64,000 nt of DNA from Prolixibacteraceae bacterium (GTDB lineage: Bacteria > Bacteroidota > Bacteroidia > Bacteroidales > Prolixibacteraceae), in the NCBI GenBank assembly GCA_019856515.1, contig CP082230.1:1674001-1738000 (forward strand), read 5' to 3'. A program made the translations under genes and the position numbers. Below are positions 37,485 through 46,850 of this stretch, in pieces (within the stretch, counting starts at the first letter, position 1; the number at the start of each line of letters is the position of its first letter). Under the pieces are notes generated by a model. The model searched no databases. It saw only the letters and a program-made list of their open reading frames with translations, and was not told the origin of the DNA.

Positions 37485-37760
37485 ATGAAAGATTCAGCAA
37501 ACTGTGGCTGTTTTACAGCGTACAAAAAAGAGATTCCATCAGTTGTATTGACAATATTTGATGAGGCAACAAACAAATTAACGGGTGTTGCATACGAACC
37601 TTTAAACTATGCCTCGCAGGTAGTTAATGGCACAAACTACAGCTTCTTCTGCAATGCAAGCCCACTCTATCCTGAATCTTTTGAGTATGCTGTATTGATA
37701 GAGATATACAAACCTTTAGAAGCTGACCCTTATATAACAAAAATTCAAAAGGTGCATTAA
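37485..37760 (+). CDS. Small cystatin (stefin)-like protein, paralogue of 47494-47772
   Basis: A 91-residue protein with no signal peptide. It contains YASQVVNGTNYSFFCNAS, matching the cystatin first-hairpin signature QxVxG and its GTNY continuation (animal stefins read QVVAGTNY), then a strand LIEIYKPLEADPYITKI that matches the stefin C-terminal strand pattern (VFKSL...). A helix-like segment VVLTIFDEATNKL precedes it, in the order expected of a cystatin fold. The N-terminus has a CGCF cluster. If the fold is right, the protein may inhibit papain-like cysteine proteases or use the fold for something else. The second copy lies about 10 kb away (47494-47772). The gene ends in a strong terminator. 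Confidence 0.7.
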   Translation: MKDSANCGCFTAYKKEIPSVVLTIFDEATNKLTGVAYEPLNYASQVVNGTNYSFFCNASPLYPESFEYAVLIEIYKPLEADPYITKIQKVH

Positions 37761-37764
37761 AATG

Positions 37765-37812
37765 AAAAAAGATCTATGTGCTTTCAGAAAGATCAGGACA
37801 TAGATCTTTTTT
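37765..37812 (+). terminator. Intrinsic terminator after cystatin-like gene
   Basis: AAAAAGATCTATGT pairs with ACATAGATCTTTTT over about 15 bp (37765-37779 with 37798-37812), and the 3' arm ends in a T-run. It begins 5 bp after the stop codon. Confidence 0.85.
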
Positions 37813-37946
37813 ATTCTATTGAGTTGCTTTATGCACTCAATAGAACTATTGTTATCGATAAGAGATACTTGTTTATTATACCAATAATTATGTATTTCTG
37901 GACTATCTTTATGTAGACAATCTTATCTTATTCCAATTCGATCCTT

Positions 37947-39665
37947 ATGTCTAAACTTCCTCTTAACCCATTCAATAATATAGCCATATCCATGTCTGGT
38001 GGAGGCTACAGAGCAACAGCCTTTCATCTAGGAACCTTAGCCTATCTATCAACTATTCTTTGGGAAGACAAATCACTTTTGGAACGAATAAGAATTCTTT
38101 CGACCGTTTCTGGTGGAACTTTCACTGGTGTTAAATATGCTACAACGATTAAAAATGGTGGAACAATTAAAGATTGTTATAATGATTTAGTTTCACAGAT
38201 GAGACAAGTTGACTTAGTCACAGATGCACTTAAATATTTAGCCGATGATACCCAATGGCCTTCCACTAAACAAAGAACTCTCATCAATGCTTTTGCTTCT
38301 GTTTATCACGAACGTTTCGAATCAGAGTATTTAGGTAAGTTGTGGGATGATCATCCTAACATCCACCTTAAAGAGATCTCTTTCAATGCTACAGAATTCA
38401 ATTTTGCTATCCCTTTTAGATTTCAGAAAAGTGAGAAAACTAAAGATGAAAATGGAAACTACACCTATGGATATATTGGAAACAAGAAGGTTCAGATACC
38501 ATTAGAGATGGCTAAAGAGATACGGTTGGCAGACATTATTGCAGCCTCATCTTGTTTTCCTCTGGGATTCGAACCCATCAACTTTCCTGATGATTTTATT
38601 GACAATCAATCCCAGTACCTTAACGATCCTACTCTCCTTCCAACCACTACATATAATGGAGATCCAATAGCATATCCGATTGGTATTATGGATGGAGGAA
38701 TCAACGACAATCAAGGTATAGATGCCGTATGGTGGGCAGAAAAGAGAATGAGTAGATATCCTGAAGAGTTAAAAGAGTATACGTCTGATGACGACAAATC
38801 TGTGGATCTTTATATCATCTCAGATGTCTCTTCTCCATATATTGAACGATTTATTAGAAGTGAGAATAAATCATTCTCATTCATTGGCAACTGTTCATTT
38901 CGAAACATTAGACGTATAGGCTTGGGGCTAATAGGATTAAGTGTTTTCATGATTATCTCTGCACTTTTTTGTTCTCAAGTCCTCTCCGTTATGCTATCTA
39001 CATTTATCGCAACTATTACATTAATAATGGGAGCAGTAGCATTATCCATATCTAATGGTTTTGTTGGTCTAACAAAAAGGCTAGGTGTACCAGAATATTT
39101 TACCGAAAGGCTGAAACCATTTGACACATTAAACTTTAACACCTATGTCAACCTTATTTTAAATCGTGCCAACTCAGTAAAAACATTGGTTGCTAATGTT
39201 TTTATGAAACGAATTAGAGGAGGAAACTACTCAAAGATATATTCTGATGAAACATGGCGTCCACGATTGATCATGAATGCCATTTATGAACTATGTCCAA
39301 AGCGAGTAAACAAGAGGAAAAGATACTATGCCAATAACCTTTCGAAGGAACTACTAGAACCTAGTCAGAAAATTCTTGATGTCTCTCAAAAGGCAAAGCG
39401 CATGAAAACGACACTTTGGTTTACTGAGGAGGAACTTATTGGGGATCAGAATATGTTGAATACACTAATCGCCTGTGGTCAATATACGATATGTTTTAAT
39501 TTATTAGAGCATATTGAGAGAGATATCATGGGAGATGAGGAACTCTTCAAAACATACTCACATGAACTCAGAAGTAAGATCAGCACTCTACATGATACTT
39601 TAAAAACGGATTGGAAACATTATAATGAGAACCCTTATTTTATGGTCGAGCAATGGAGATCTTAG
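37947..39665 (+). CDS. Patatin-like phospholipase with C-terminal membrane segments
   Basis: A 572-residue protein. The patatin oxyanion motif is SGGGYRATAFHLG (residues 17-29); the nucleophile serine is S55 in LSTVSGGTFTG; the catalytic-dyad Asp is D249 in GIMDGGINDNQG. These support lipid acyl hydrolase activity. Two hydrophobic stretches near residues 325-370 (IGLGLIGLSVFMIISALF and LSTFIATITLIMGAVALS) should span the inner membrane, and a ~200-residue tail follows. No signal peptide, so the catalytic domain is cytoplasmic. It ends 6 bp before the relic group II intron and converges with the gene at 40748. Physiological role unknown; defence or lipid turnover both possible. Confidence 0.85.
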   Translation: MSKLPLNPFNNIAISMSGGGYRATAFHLGTLAYLSTILWEDKSLLERIRILSTVSGGTFTGVKYATTIKNGGTIKDCYNDLVSQMRQVDLVTDALKYLADDTQWPSTKQRTLINAFASVYHERFESEYLGKLWDDHPNIHLKEISFNATEFNFAIPFRFQKSEKTKDENGNYTYGYIGNKKVQIPLEMAKEIRLADIIAASSCFPLGFEPINFPDDFIDNQSQYLNDPTLLPTTTYNGDPIAYPIGIMDGGINDNQGIDAVWWAEKRMSRYPEELKEYTSDDDKSVDLYIISDVSSPYIERFIRSENKSFSFIGNCSFRNIRRIGLGLIGLSVFMIISALFCSQVLSVMLSTFIATITLIMGAVALSISNGFVGLTKRLGVPEYFTERLKPFDTLNFNTYVNLILNRANSVKTLVANVFMKRIRGGNYSKIYSDETWRPRLIMNAIYELCPKRVNKRKRYYANNLSKELLEPSQKILDVSQKAKRMKTTLWFTEEELIGDQNMLNTLIACGQYTICFNLLEHIERDIMGDEELFKTYSHELRSKISTLHDTLKTDWKHYNENPYFMVEQWRS

Positions 39666-39670
39666 AAAAA

Positions 39671-40675
39671 ATCGGGTAGATGGCTGGAAGATATTTTATC
39701 TTCCAGTACACCTCCCACACCACCGTACGTACGGGTCTCGTATACGGCGACTCCCTAAATCACGACTTTACTCTCTGATAATAATCACTTAGCGTAATAT
39801 AGCCTGCCTTCTCCAAATTCTTATTCGTTATAGTCGTTTGTTGAATTGGACTCTTTGAAATGCGCCAATACTTTTTCCTCGTATTAGCATATTCATACGC
39901 TTTGCTCTTCAAAACTCCGATCAAATATGCCGCATCAAATAATGATAATTCGCCATCGGGCTAATACTTACCTTCTCGTAGTTCTGTTATTAAAACTTTT
40001 CGATGAAATCTGAGATAATCTTTTAATGATTCCACTTTCATCTTATCAACTCCATGACTCCTTTATTACGATAAACCTGTAAATAAGCCTTATTTAGGTT
40101 ATCTGATTATAGGACATGTTCTAATAAATTATCTGTTGTAATGTTCGTTTCCATAATGGCTTCAGTTATCCCTTTGAAAGTGTGCGCTCTTGAGTTATTC
40201 TCGAGTTCCGCTCTACCTTCACTTAAGTAGCTATCTTCCGATATTTTCTGCATTGATCCCTTCATTAGGTAACAGTCTGTATTATGAATGATTTAAGATT
40301 CAGTCCTTCCTGTAAAGTGGGTACAGTACTATGACCTCGGCTGACTTCTCACAGTTAACTTTTTTTGAATGGACAGGAAAAATACACTGTATCCATCTGC
40401 GAGATCTCCCATGGTAAGGAAATTAACTTTCACTCCATCTATCCGCCACATCTACGGTATTAACTCTGTGTAGAATTCGGACTTTACTTTGTTTAGCAAG
40501 CTTATCCAGTTATATACCGCCTAATGAGATTCGTATACCTCGGATCAGAGTTTTGCATACGGCTTCCTTCAGGTTATACCTCACGATAAGCACCCTTGCC
40601 TTCTGCTAGGTGGTTGGCTCTACAAACCTCCACTACGGACTTGCACCGATTAGTTAATTTACATGCATGGCACAC
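39671..40675 (-). mobile_element. Decayed group II intron (probably class C) inserted at a terminator
   Basis: Read on the minus strand, the element starts GTGTGCC (complement of 40669-40675), matching the GUGYG 5' end of group II introns, and continues with domain I text typical of Bacteroidota introns (GGTGCAAGTCCGTAGTGG, GCAAGGGTGCTTATCGTGAG). A domain V-like hairpin (GCCGTATACGAG... ACGTACGGTGG) lies near 39722-39750, a domain VI-like hairpin near 39672-39700, and the end reads CCCGAT (39671). Between them is a wrecked intron-encoded protein. At about 1.0 kb it is less than half normal length. The 5' end sits directly after the T-run of the terminator at 40676-40713, the site class known for group IIC introns. 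Confidence 0.8.
39760..40154 (-). pseudogene. Remnant of group II intron reverse transcriptase/maturase
   Basis: Minus-strand translation gives an N-terminal piece (METNITTDNLLEH... DNLNKAYLQVYRNKGV), a frame change, then VDKMKVESLKDYLRFHRKV with LREGKY, which corresponds to the RT0 region ('GVDGMTV... GxY'). This runs straight into DAAYLIGVLKSKAYEYANTR and KKYWRISKSPIQQTTITN, ending LEKAGYITLSDYYQRVKS, which is the maturase (domain X) C-terminus. Blocks RT1-RT7, including the YADD active site, are missing. In-frame TAA stops and one frameshift confirm decay. There is no endonuclease domain at the end, as in class C introns. Confidence 0.8.
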
Positions 40676-40713
40676 TAAAAAGACCAGACTTGTATTCTTC
40701 AACAAGTCTGGTC
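40676..40713 (-). terminator. Terminator of the SUMF1 fusion gene, interrupted by the intron
   Basis: On the minus strand GACCAGACTTGT (complement of 40702-40713) pairs perfectly over 12 bp with ACAAGTCTGGTC (complement of 40682-40693), loop 8 nt, followed by TTTTTA and then immediately the intron's GTGTG. Beyond the intron the sequence resumes TTTTTTCTAAG-like, so the original U-run was probably longer. Confidence 0.9.
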
Positions 40714-40747
40714 GAATAGCTTTAAAGCCAACTAAAAATCTAGATCT

Positions 40748-43700
40748 CTATTCTTCAATAATAATTCTAAAACCAACCTTTGTTACTTTCTGCCATGGAT
40801 AGTAAAAATTACGAACCTGAGGAGTTGACATTTCAGGTCTATCTCTCCATGAACCACCTTTAACAATTCGATACTCTCTAGGCTTACCAGAGAGTTCATT
40901 ATTATCCACGTAAGTAGATCTTGTCCACTCTGCAACATTACCAAGCATATCATATAATCCCCATGCATTAGGTTCATACGATTTGGTCGCTGCTGCTACC
41001 ATTTGCATATCATCAACATGATGCGCTCGTGGAATAAAATCGTAATATTGGCGTAACCTACTTCCTTTGGGCATCGGTTTAGGGTTTACTCCTATCACAG
41101 CCATATTAGCTAAGTGATCATCTGCAAAATTTTCATATTTAGAAAAGTCTGAATTAAGTGACCCAAACCAAAATCCATTATCTGTACCACATTTCGCAGC
41201 CCACTCCCATTGGTGTTCTGTAGGAAGCATAATCTTCATATTATTCTTTTGTGATAGAACTTCACAAAACTTATTCGCCTCTTCTCCACTAACACGAACT
41301 ACTGGTTGTGTCGGTTTATTTGCTGGATAACCTGCGGTGGTATGATCTTTCCACTGTTGTGCAATATAACGACTATCATGATCAGGTACAATGGCCCTAT
41401 ACTGCTCGTTTGAAATCTCTGATTCACTCATCCAAAATCCCTTATGGATTTTCACTTTATTCTGTACCACACGTCGAGAATTCAGATCTTGATCAAATGA
41501 CACAAAGGATCCCTTAGGGATATAAACCATTTTTATCTTCACACCTGTCGCCACTTCTACTAATTTAGTCGGGAATGTTGCAACCATATCCTTCGCTTTT
41601 CGTTGATTAAATGGCCATTTACGAACACGTAAAGGTTTCATCTCTTTCACTTCAGACTTCTTAGGCATCACAGTCTGTACAGGGCCTTGTGATTCTAAAT
41701 ATTTAGTGTAATCCTCAATCTCTTTCTCCCAATCCACTGAAATTCCATTATATTTCTTCATTAACTCTTGACGACGACAGACTTGATCAACTCCATTCAA
41801 TTCAGTACTGTTAAAAGTTCCATGATATGGGGCATTGAAATCAATCCAATTATATAGTGATTGCCACTCTTTTTCTTCCAACGTAACCCCATGATGGCCT
41901 TTCTTTAACATCTGAATCAGATCACTAGTGTTTGCATGGTACTCCATCGGCTTCATCGTGTAAATATCAGCTTCAGGCCCTTGACGTCTCACAAATGGAT
42001 GCAATGCCAAATAGCTTCTACCAAAACCAACTCTCTTATCAATGGATGTATCCTTAAAATCTGCAATACCATCACTTCCATCATGACAGCCAATACATTT
42101 TCTATCCAGTATTGGTTGCACTTCTAATTTGAATGTAAAAGAACGTACACCTCCTTCTGGTGGAGTAATTGCAACAGGATTTTTTTGTGAAGCAATAGTT
42201 GACATTGGACGAGCAATTGTATTTTGATGTTCATGACAACCAACACATGAAACCACTTCCCCTGGCATCGCAGTCATCCAACTTCTCATCCACTGCATTG
42301 CAGCACCATCCTCATCTAGAGGTTGCAATGAGATAGGTAAATTGGCTGGCACTTTAAACATTACTGAGCCATCTTCTTCAACAGGGACAGTTCCAAGTAG
42401 GCGCTTCATATCCCATCCACTCTGAATACCTTGTGCAGCATGATTGGATGGTGAATTAATGAATGCATACTCATAAGCAAAAATACGTAGCTTCTTCACG
42501 GCACCACGAGGAACTCCTTTCAAACCTTGTCCTTCATAAATATCTTGGATAAAAACAGTCGCATCTTTCTGATCTAATTTGACTTTCTCTGGAATTACTG
42601 GAGGCAATGCTCTCTTTTTTACTGGAACAATATCACAATAACCAATAGTTTCATCAAGAATAAGAGGAGTCATATTATCATAAATATCCACTAAATATAT
42701 CCCCCATAGTGCATCTTTATCCAATTTTGCTGAAACTAAGAAGTATTTATCATCCAAAGAACAAGGCTTCACAAACTGAGGCCATACACCATCAACCAAT
42801 CTATCCGCAATAGTTGGAACGACTTTTCTATCTTTAAATGGAATTTCTTGAACTACACCTTTCTCTTCTTGTCGCCCTTTCGATGGATCAAAAATAATCA
42901 TTCGTCCAGAACGTGGTGTTCCATGGTGTCCAGAAACAATTGCTACAAATTTATTAGAATTCTGTCCAGGAATAGGTTGTCCATCAAACATCGTATTGGG
43001 CCAATAAGATCCGCTACCATAGAGCTCTTTCTTATTGGTTCCATCAGGATTCATATGCAACATAACTCTTGAGAAGTAATGGGTATTATCGGTATACTCC
43101 CAACGTAAATACATCACCTTCCCATTATTCATCACTACTGGATCCCAGTCATTCTCTTGTCCAAAATTCAGTCGCCTAAGTGCCTTAGTTTTTGGATCAT
43201 ATAGAGATAAATTACCAACTCTATCTTTTCCATTCACACATGGTACACCATTATAACCCAAGGTTGCCGAAACAACAATTTTACCATTAGGTAAATATGT
43301 TCCATCGAAAAAATCAACATCCTTCTCATTAATGTCTGTTACTCGATGTAGACCTGTTGCATCAGTTTTCATTTCAAAAAGATCCCAACGATCTTTTTCA
43401 CTTACCGAAGTAAACATGATTCTTTCACCATCCCAATGAAGTTGTACGTCCGTTATGGGATAATCCTCTTTCGGCTTATAAATTTCTCTCTTCTGTATTT
43501 TGCCTCTTAGATTTGTTAACTCAACTAATTCACAGTCGTAGCCACGTTTCTTCTTTGATGCATGAACAGACCAGTTGTTCGAAGGTAGTCCCATATCTCG
43601 CGCCATCACACGATGGGCTGTTATTGTATCATAATGATATTGCACCGTCAATAACTTATCTACATCTAGTAATTTATTCGCTAACAGTAAAGACTTTTGT

Positions 43701-44707
43701 GTTTCAATAATTTTATATGCAGTCGCCAATGAACTAGCATCATATGCATAAATTCCTTTTTTAGCTGACTCTAAATTCCTTTTTATAAAATCAAGTTGAT
43801 CTAATGATTTACGAAGTTGATTCTTATCCTCAGCGTACATATCATTCAATGCCAATTCAATTGAACTAGGTTTTACCCAGAAAATCAAACTTTGCAATTT
43901 CTTCACCTCTTGAATCAAAGGAATCAAATCTAATAATTCTCTCTTTTGCTTATCCCCCTTTAGGCTAGATGCCTCTTTTATTCTCTTATTAAAATAACTA
44001 GGATCATTCAAAGATTTTGTCATCCCCTTCACCAAAGGTTCAATTAAAGGGATATCATTATTTAATAACCAATACGGTAAACCGATGCTTCCGAATTGAA
44101 CCACACTCATATAGTAAGGAAACTCCCTCTTTAACTTCGCAATCAAATCGATAGGATCATTAACTCCTACAAAGAACTGCATAGAGGTCTGATTCTTAGC
44201 AATATCACTAATAGCAACCTCTGCCTCAAATCGTTTATACTTTTTATTCAATGAGATTACTTGTAAGGTATTACCATAAACTGCAAAAGCATCCTTATAA
44301 ACCTTACCTTTAAATAATAAATCCCTTTTACGTCTATTTTTTTCCCATAAAGGCCTCGAACCGTAATGTTTAGAAAACAGCTCCTGTTTTACTCGTACTG
44401 TATCTCCTTTTTGGGTAATAAGGATGGGGTTAATCCATAGCGCATCATCGTTCTGATTCCCATCTTTTGTTGTCCATGATTGGAGTACTATTTGGCTTAC
44501 TCCAGATACATTAACAGATATTTTCTCAGACTTGCCCTTACGTAGCTCTTTGGAAACAAATAAGGGTTTATCCTTCTTAATCTCTTCTTGATATGCCGAT
44601 CTTTTCTGTAACAAAGCAGTGCTCGAACTATCACATCTCTTCTCAGCAAATAGATTCAATGTCAGAAAAAGAAATGACACTGCAACTATTAGTGTTTTAA
44701 ACTTCAT
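40748..44707 (-). CDS. Hydrazine synthase alpha-like / di-heme c / SUMF1 fusion protein
   Basis: A 1319-residue exported protein with a signal peptide (1-21). After an N-terminal beta domain and a helical section, residues ~410-700 form a TolB-like propeller (DYPITDVQLHWDGERIMFTS, GVPCVNGKDRVGNLSLYDP, SGHHGTPRSGRMIIFDP) as in hydrazine synthase alpha-type proteins. Next come QPLDEDGAAMQWMRSWMTAM and two heme c motifs, CVGCH (821-825) and CIGCH (871-875). The last ~265 residues are a formylglycine-generating-enzyme-like (SUMF1) domain (KMVYIPKGSFVSFD, GLYDMLGNVAEWTRS, VKGGSWRDRP, VGFRI). This SUMF1 domain shows no obvious paired catalytic cysteines, so it is probably a binding or different oxygenase-type module. 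True hydrazine synthesis is not implied. It may work with the propeller lipoprotein just upstream. Confidence 0.8.
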   Translation of the reverse strand: MKFKTLIVAVSFLFLTLNLFAEKRCDSSSTALLQKRSAYQEEIKKDKPLFVSKELRKGKSEKISVNVSGVSQIVLQSWTTKDGNQNDDALWINPILITQKGDTVRVKQELFSKHYGSRPLWEKNRRKRDLLFKGKVYKDAFAVYGNTLQVISLNKKYKRFEAEVAISDIAKNQTSMQFFVGVNDPIDLIAKLKREFPYYMSVVQFGSIGLPYWLLNNDIPLIEPLVKGMTKSLNDPSYFNKRIKEASSLKGDKQKRELLDLIPLIQEVKKLQSLIFWVKPSSIELALNDMYAEDKNQLRKSLDQLDFIKRNLESAKKGIYAYDASSLATAYKIIETQKSLLLANKLLDVDKLLTVQYHYDTITAHRVMARDMGLPSNNWSVHASKKKRGYDCELVELTNLRGKIQKREIYKPKEDYPITDVQLHWDGERIMFTSVSEKDRWDLFEMKTDATGLHRVTDINEKDVDFFDGTYLPNGKIVVSATLGYNGVPCVNGKDRVGNLSLYDPKTKALRRLNFGQENDWDPVVMNNGKVMYLRWEYTDNTHYFSRVMLHMNPDGTNKKELYGSGSYWPNTMFDGQPIPGQNSNKFVAIVSGHHGTPRSGRMIIFDPSKGRQEEKGVVQEIPFKDRKVVPTIADRLVDGVWPQFVKPCSLDDKYFLVSAKLDKDALWGIYLVDIYDNMTPLILDETIGYCDIVPVKKRALPPVIPEKVKLDQKDATVFIQDIYEGQGLKGVPRGAVKKLRIFAYEYAFINSPSNHAAQGIQSGWDMKRLLGTVPVEEDGSVMFKVPANLPISLQPLDEDGAAMQWMRSWMTAMPGEVVSCVGCHEHQNTIARPMSTIASQKNPVAITPPEGGVRSFTFKLEVQPILDRKCIGCHDGSDGIADFKDTSIDKRVGFGRSYLALHPFVRRQGPEADIYTMKPMEYHANTSDLIQMLKKGHHGVTLEEKEWQSLYNWIDFNAPYHGTFNSTELNGVDQVCRRQELMKKYNGISVDWEKEIEDYTKYLESQGPVQTVMPKKSEVKEMKPLRVRKWPFNQRKAKDMVATFPTKLVEVATGVKIKMVYIPKGSFVSFDQDLNSRRVVQNKVKIHKGFWMSESEISNEQYRAIVPDHDSRYIAQQWKDHTTAGYPANKPTQPVVRVSGEEANKFCEVLSQKNNMKIMLPTEHQWEWAAKCGTDNGFWFGSLNSDFSKYENFADDHLANMAVIGVNPKPMPKGSRLRQYYDFIPRAHHVDDMQMVAAATKSYEPNAWGLYDMLGNVAEWTRSTYVDNNELSGKPREYRIVKGGSWRDRPEMSTPQVRNFYYPWQKVTKVGFRIIIEE

Positions 44708-44731
44708 AATATATTGTTTTATTGGGTTCTA

Positions 44732-45655
44732 TTATTTCATACGCTTGGGATCCCATAATGGGTCTACTGAAGATACCATACCCAAAGAGTCAGAGAGAGC
44801 AATGCTCCAAACCACTTTCCTTTCAGGTGTTATCTCCATTAAACTAGAAACACGCTTTTGTTTACGTGCATGTCCTCCCCAATTACAAATAAGCGTATTT
44901 CCGCTACTTAAACGGACAGATTCAGCAACAAATCGCAAAGGGATATCCTCTATATCATTTTGCTCAATCTTAGAGATAACCTCATTACTATTTGGATTTA
45001 TCTCTAAGAGATAATGACCATCACCACATGAAACCATCCAATGGTCTTTTGAGATTTCGACAATGGAGAAAGGGACTCCTCCAACAGTTACTTTTCGTAA
45101 GATACCCCCACTCTTTGCCACTTCCCAGACTTCTCCTTTTCCAAAGATTGGCACAAGGTAAGTATCTCTTGAAGTCTTTCTCACACGCCTTAACTGTGCA
45201 TGTGCTCTTTTAATGCCAGTATCAAAAGTGGTTTTTGATAGAAGTTCTCCGTCCTGACTATACTCCATTATTGTAGCAGGACTACCACATTGACCAAGTA
45301 AGATATTTCCATCTTCTGTGATAGATACCGATTGTAATTCTGTTCCTTTAGGTGCATTATAGTTCCAGAGTATATTATGATCTAAATCAATAAGCTTGGC
45401 ACCCTTTTTGTACGAATACAAAACAGTTCCTTTTGAAGGTTGTGATACCTCATTACACTCTTGACCTTTATCAAGAGCATGAGACCATGCTATCCTTTGG
45501 TTGTCTAAATCATATCGCACAATCTTTTTCCATCCAGATCCTGCTATAAGGACCTCTCGTTTTGCGACATGACACGATACCATAGAGATACCTATTAGAG
45601 CAAGGCAGATAGTCTTTACTATACCTTTGGAGCATTCTTTTAGTTGTGGGTTCAT
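44732..45655 (-). CDS. Beta-propeller lipoprotein
   Basis: A 307-residue protein. The signal ends in MVSC with Cys28 as the probable lipidation site. The mature region is a string of four-stranded repeats of the PQQ/NHL type (REVLIAGSGWKKIVRYDLDNQRIAW, GTVLYSYKKGAKLIDLDHN, GHYLLEINPNSNEVISKI, GNTLICNWGG), ending in VVWSIALSDSLGMVSSVDP. It lies 24 bp upstream of the large heme/SUMF1 fusion gene on the same strand, so they are probably one operon and may form one envelope complex. No catalytic residues recognised. Confidence 0.7.
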   Translation of the reverse strand: MNPQLKECSKGIVKTICLALIGISMVSCHVAKREVLIAGSGWKKIVRYDLDNQRIAWSHALDKGQECNEVSQPSKGTVLYSYKKGAKLIDLDHNILWNYNAPKGTELQSVSITEDGNILLGQCGSPATIMEYSQDGELLSKTTFDTGIKRAHAQLRRVRKTSRDTYLVPIFGKGEVWEVAKSGGILRKVTVGGVPFSIVEISKDHWMVSCGDGHYLLEINPNSNEVISKIEQNDIEDIPLRFVAESVRLSSGNTLICNWGGHARKQKRVSSLMEITPERKVVWSIALSDSLGMVSSVDPLWDPKRMK

Positions 45656-46376
45656 AGTTTAGTTATAGGGATTTTACTTATTACTAGTAAACACTTGATA
45701 TATTTGTTTTTCAGTTTCTTATTTTTGTGGACCGAATAGAAAATCGTGTTGGCTACTTAATTAGTTACATAAGAATGTTCTGCACTTTGGCTTTAAAACA
45801 ATACTTATATACTATTTTTTACAAATATTAAATCCTCAGGAAAGTTCTACTTTCAAATGAAAATAGATGTTTCAATATGTACATATATTGTTTAATTATG
45901 TACAGCTTATAAATCAAATTGTTCACCATTTGTTCCAAAATATATTAATAAACTGATATTGTTAATGGGACATAAGTTTATGAGTATAAGGAAAATCAAA
46001 CTAGAGACCTAAATTTGTTCCACATTTCTAAGGCCATCCCCACTGATATCCCGTTAGAAGCATAACCCGTACTTTGTCTACAAAAGCATCTTCACAAAAT
46101 TTAGTCGCTTCATCAAAACGATCTTGAGTAATGGGTATGTTTAGTTTATTCACGGAACAACACTTTGAGAAGATTTAAAGGAGAGTTGGGATGACAGAAT
46201 AAATGGACGAGAGAACGTCAGAGTTAAATGGAAGAAGACCATTATATAAAAGAAGGGCAATAGTACACCAAATATCTGTTTCCAACGAATCCATTATAAT
46301 TAGAACTACTGCCCTTATCCAATCCAACTGCTTACAAAACAGTAAAACGTATAAATGCTATAAACAGATAGAATAC
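45656..46376. other. Gene-poor gap of about 0.7 kb
   Basis: AT-rich, with presumed promoter DNA for the 45655 gene. The only coding-like piece is a 41-codon minus-strand frame (GTG 46153 to TAG 46028) reading NKLNIPITQDRFDEATKFCE and ending in LLTGYQWGWP; it looks like protein sequence, but I know no family and it may be a gene remnant. The 95-codon plus-strand frame at 46203-46490 runs antisense into the VOC gene and is not credible. Confidence 0.4.
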
Positions 46377-46772
46377 CTAAAGTATTTCGACCATTTGTAT
46401 GAGATTTCCACAGGTATCATTGAAAACAGCAATTTTAACTGTTCCCATAACAGTAGGATGAGTTGTAAATTCAACGCCCAAGCCAGTTAAACGCTCAAAC
46501 TCTTTTTGCACATCATCTACATCAAATTGCGTATAAGGTATTCCTGCCTCGAATAGTGCTTTTTGATAGTCTCTTGTGGGTCTAAACTCTTTCGGGGCAG
46601 GTTCCAAGAGTAGTTCTGGCCCATCTTGTTCCTCATTTGAAACAACCGTTAACCATCGATTGTCACCCCCTACTGGAATATCAAGCTTCTTTACAAACTG
46701 TAACTTCTCAGTATAAAATGACAGTGCTTGATTCTGATCATTTACAGGAATACTTAACAATTTTATTTTCAT
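46377..46772 (-). CDS. VOC (glyoxalase/bleomycin resistance) family protein
   Basis: A 131-residue single-module pair of beta-alpha-beta-beta-beta units: KIKLLSIPVNDQNQALSFYTEKLQFV at the start and a second half VDDVQKEFERLTGLGVEFTTHPTVMG ending in FNDTCGNLIQMVEI. The conserved 'D(P/T)xGN' turn and terminal Glu suit a metal-site VOC protein. I use ATG 46772, which begins right before the first strand; the ATG 21 bp upstream adds a non-conserved tail. It follows an AraC-type regulator by 78 bp on the same strand, so the regulator may control it. Substrate unknown; related proteins act in detoxification or antibiotic binding. Confidence 0.85.
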   Translation of the reverse strand: MKIKLLSIPVNDQNQALSFYTEKLQFVKKLDIPVGGDNRWLTVVSNEEQDGPELLLEPAPKEFRPTRDYQKALFEAGIPYTQFDVDDVQKEFERLTGLGVEFTTHPTVMGTVKIAVFNDTCGNLIQMVEIL

Positions 46773-46850
46773 AATCTTCTGTTTTAGCTCCAACTCTTAT
46801 ATTCGAATTGGTATAATGATTAACCTGAAACAAAGATCCAAATCAAAAGT

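Noticed and set aside
40748..44707. True hydrazine synthase (anammox) function
   Set aside because: Only the alpha-like region is present, fused to SUMF1; no beta/gamma subunits or other anammox genes are nearby, and the domain is widespread in organisms without anammox.
46203..46490. 95-codon plus-strand ORF
   Set aside because: Its second half is antisense to the well-supported VOC gene and the protein shows no recognisable pattern.
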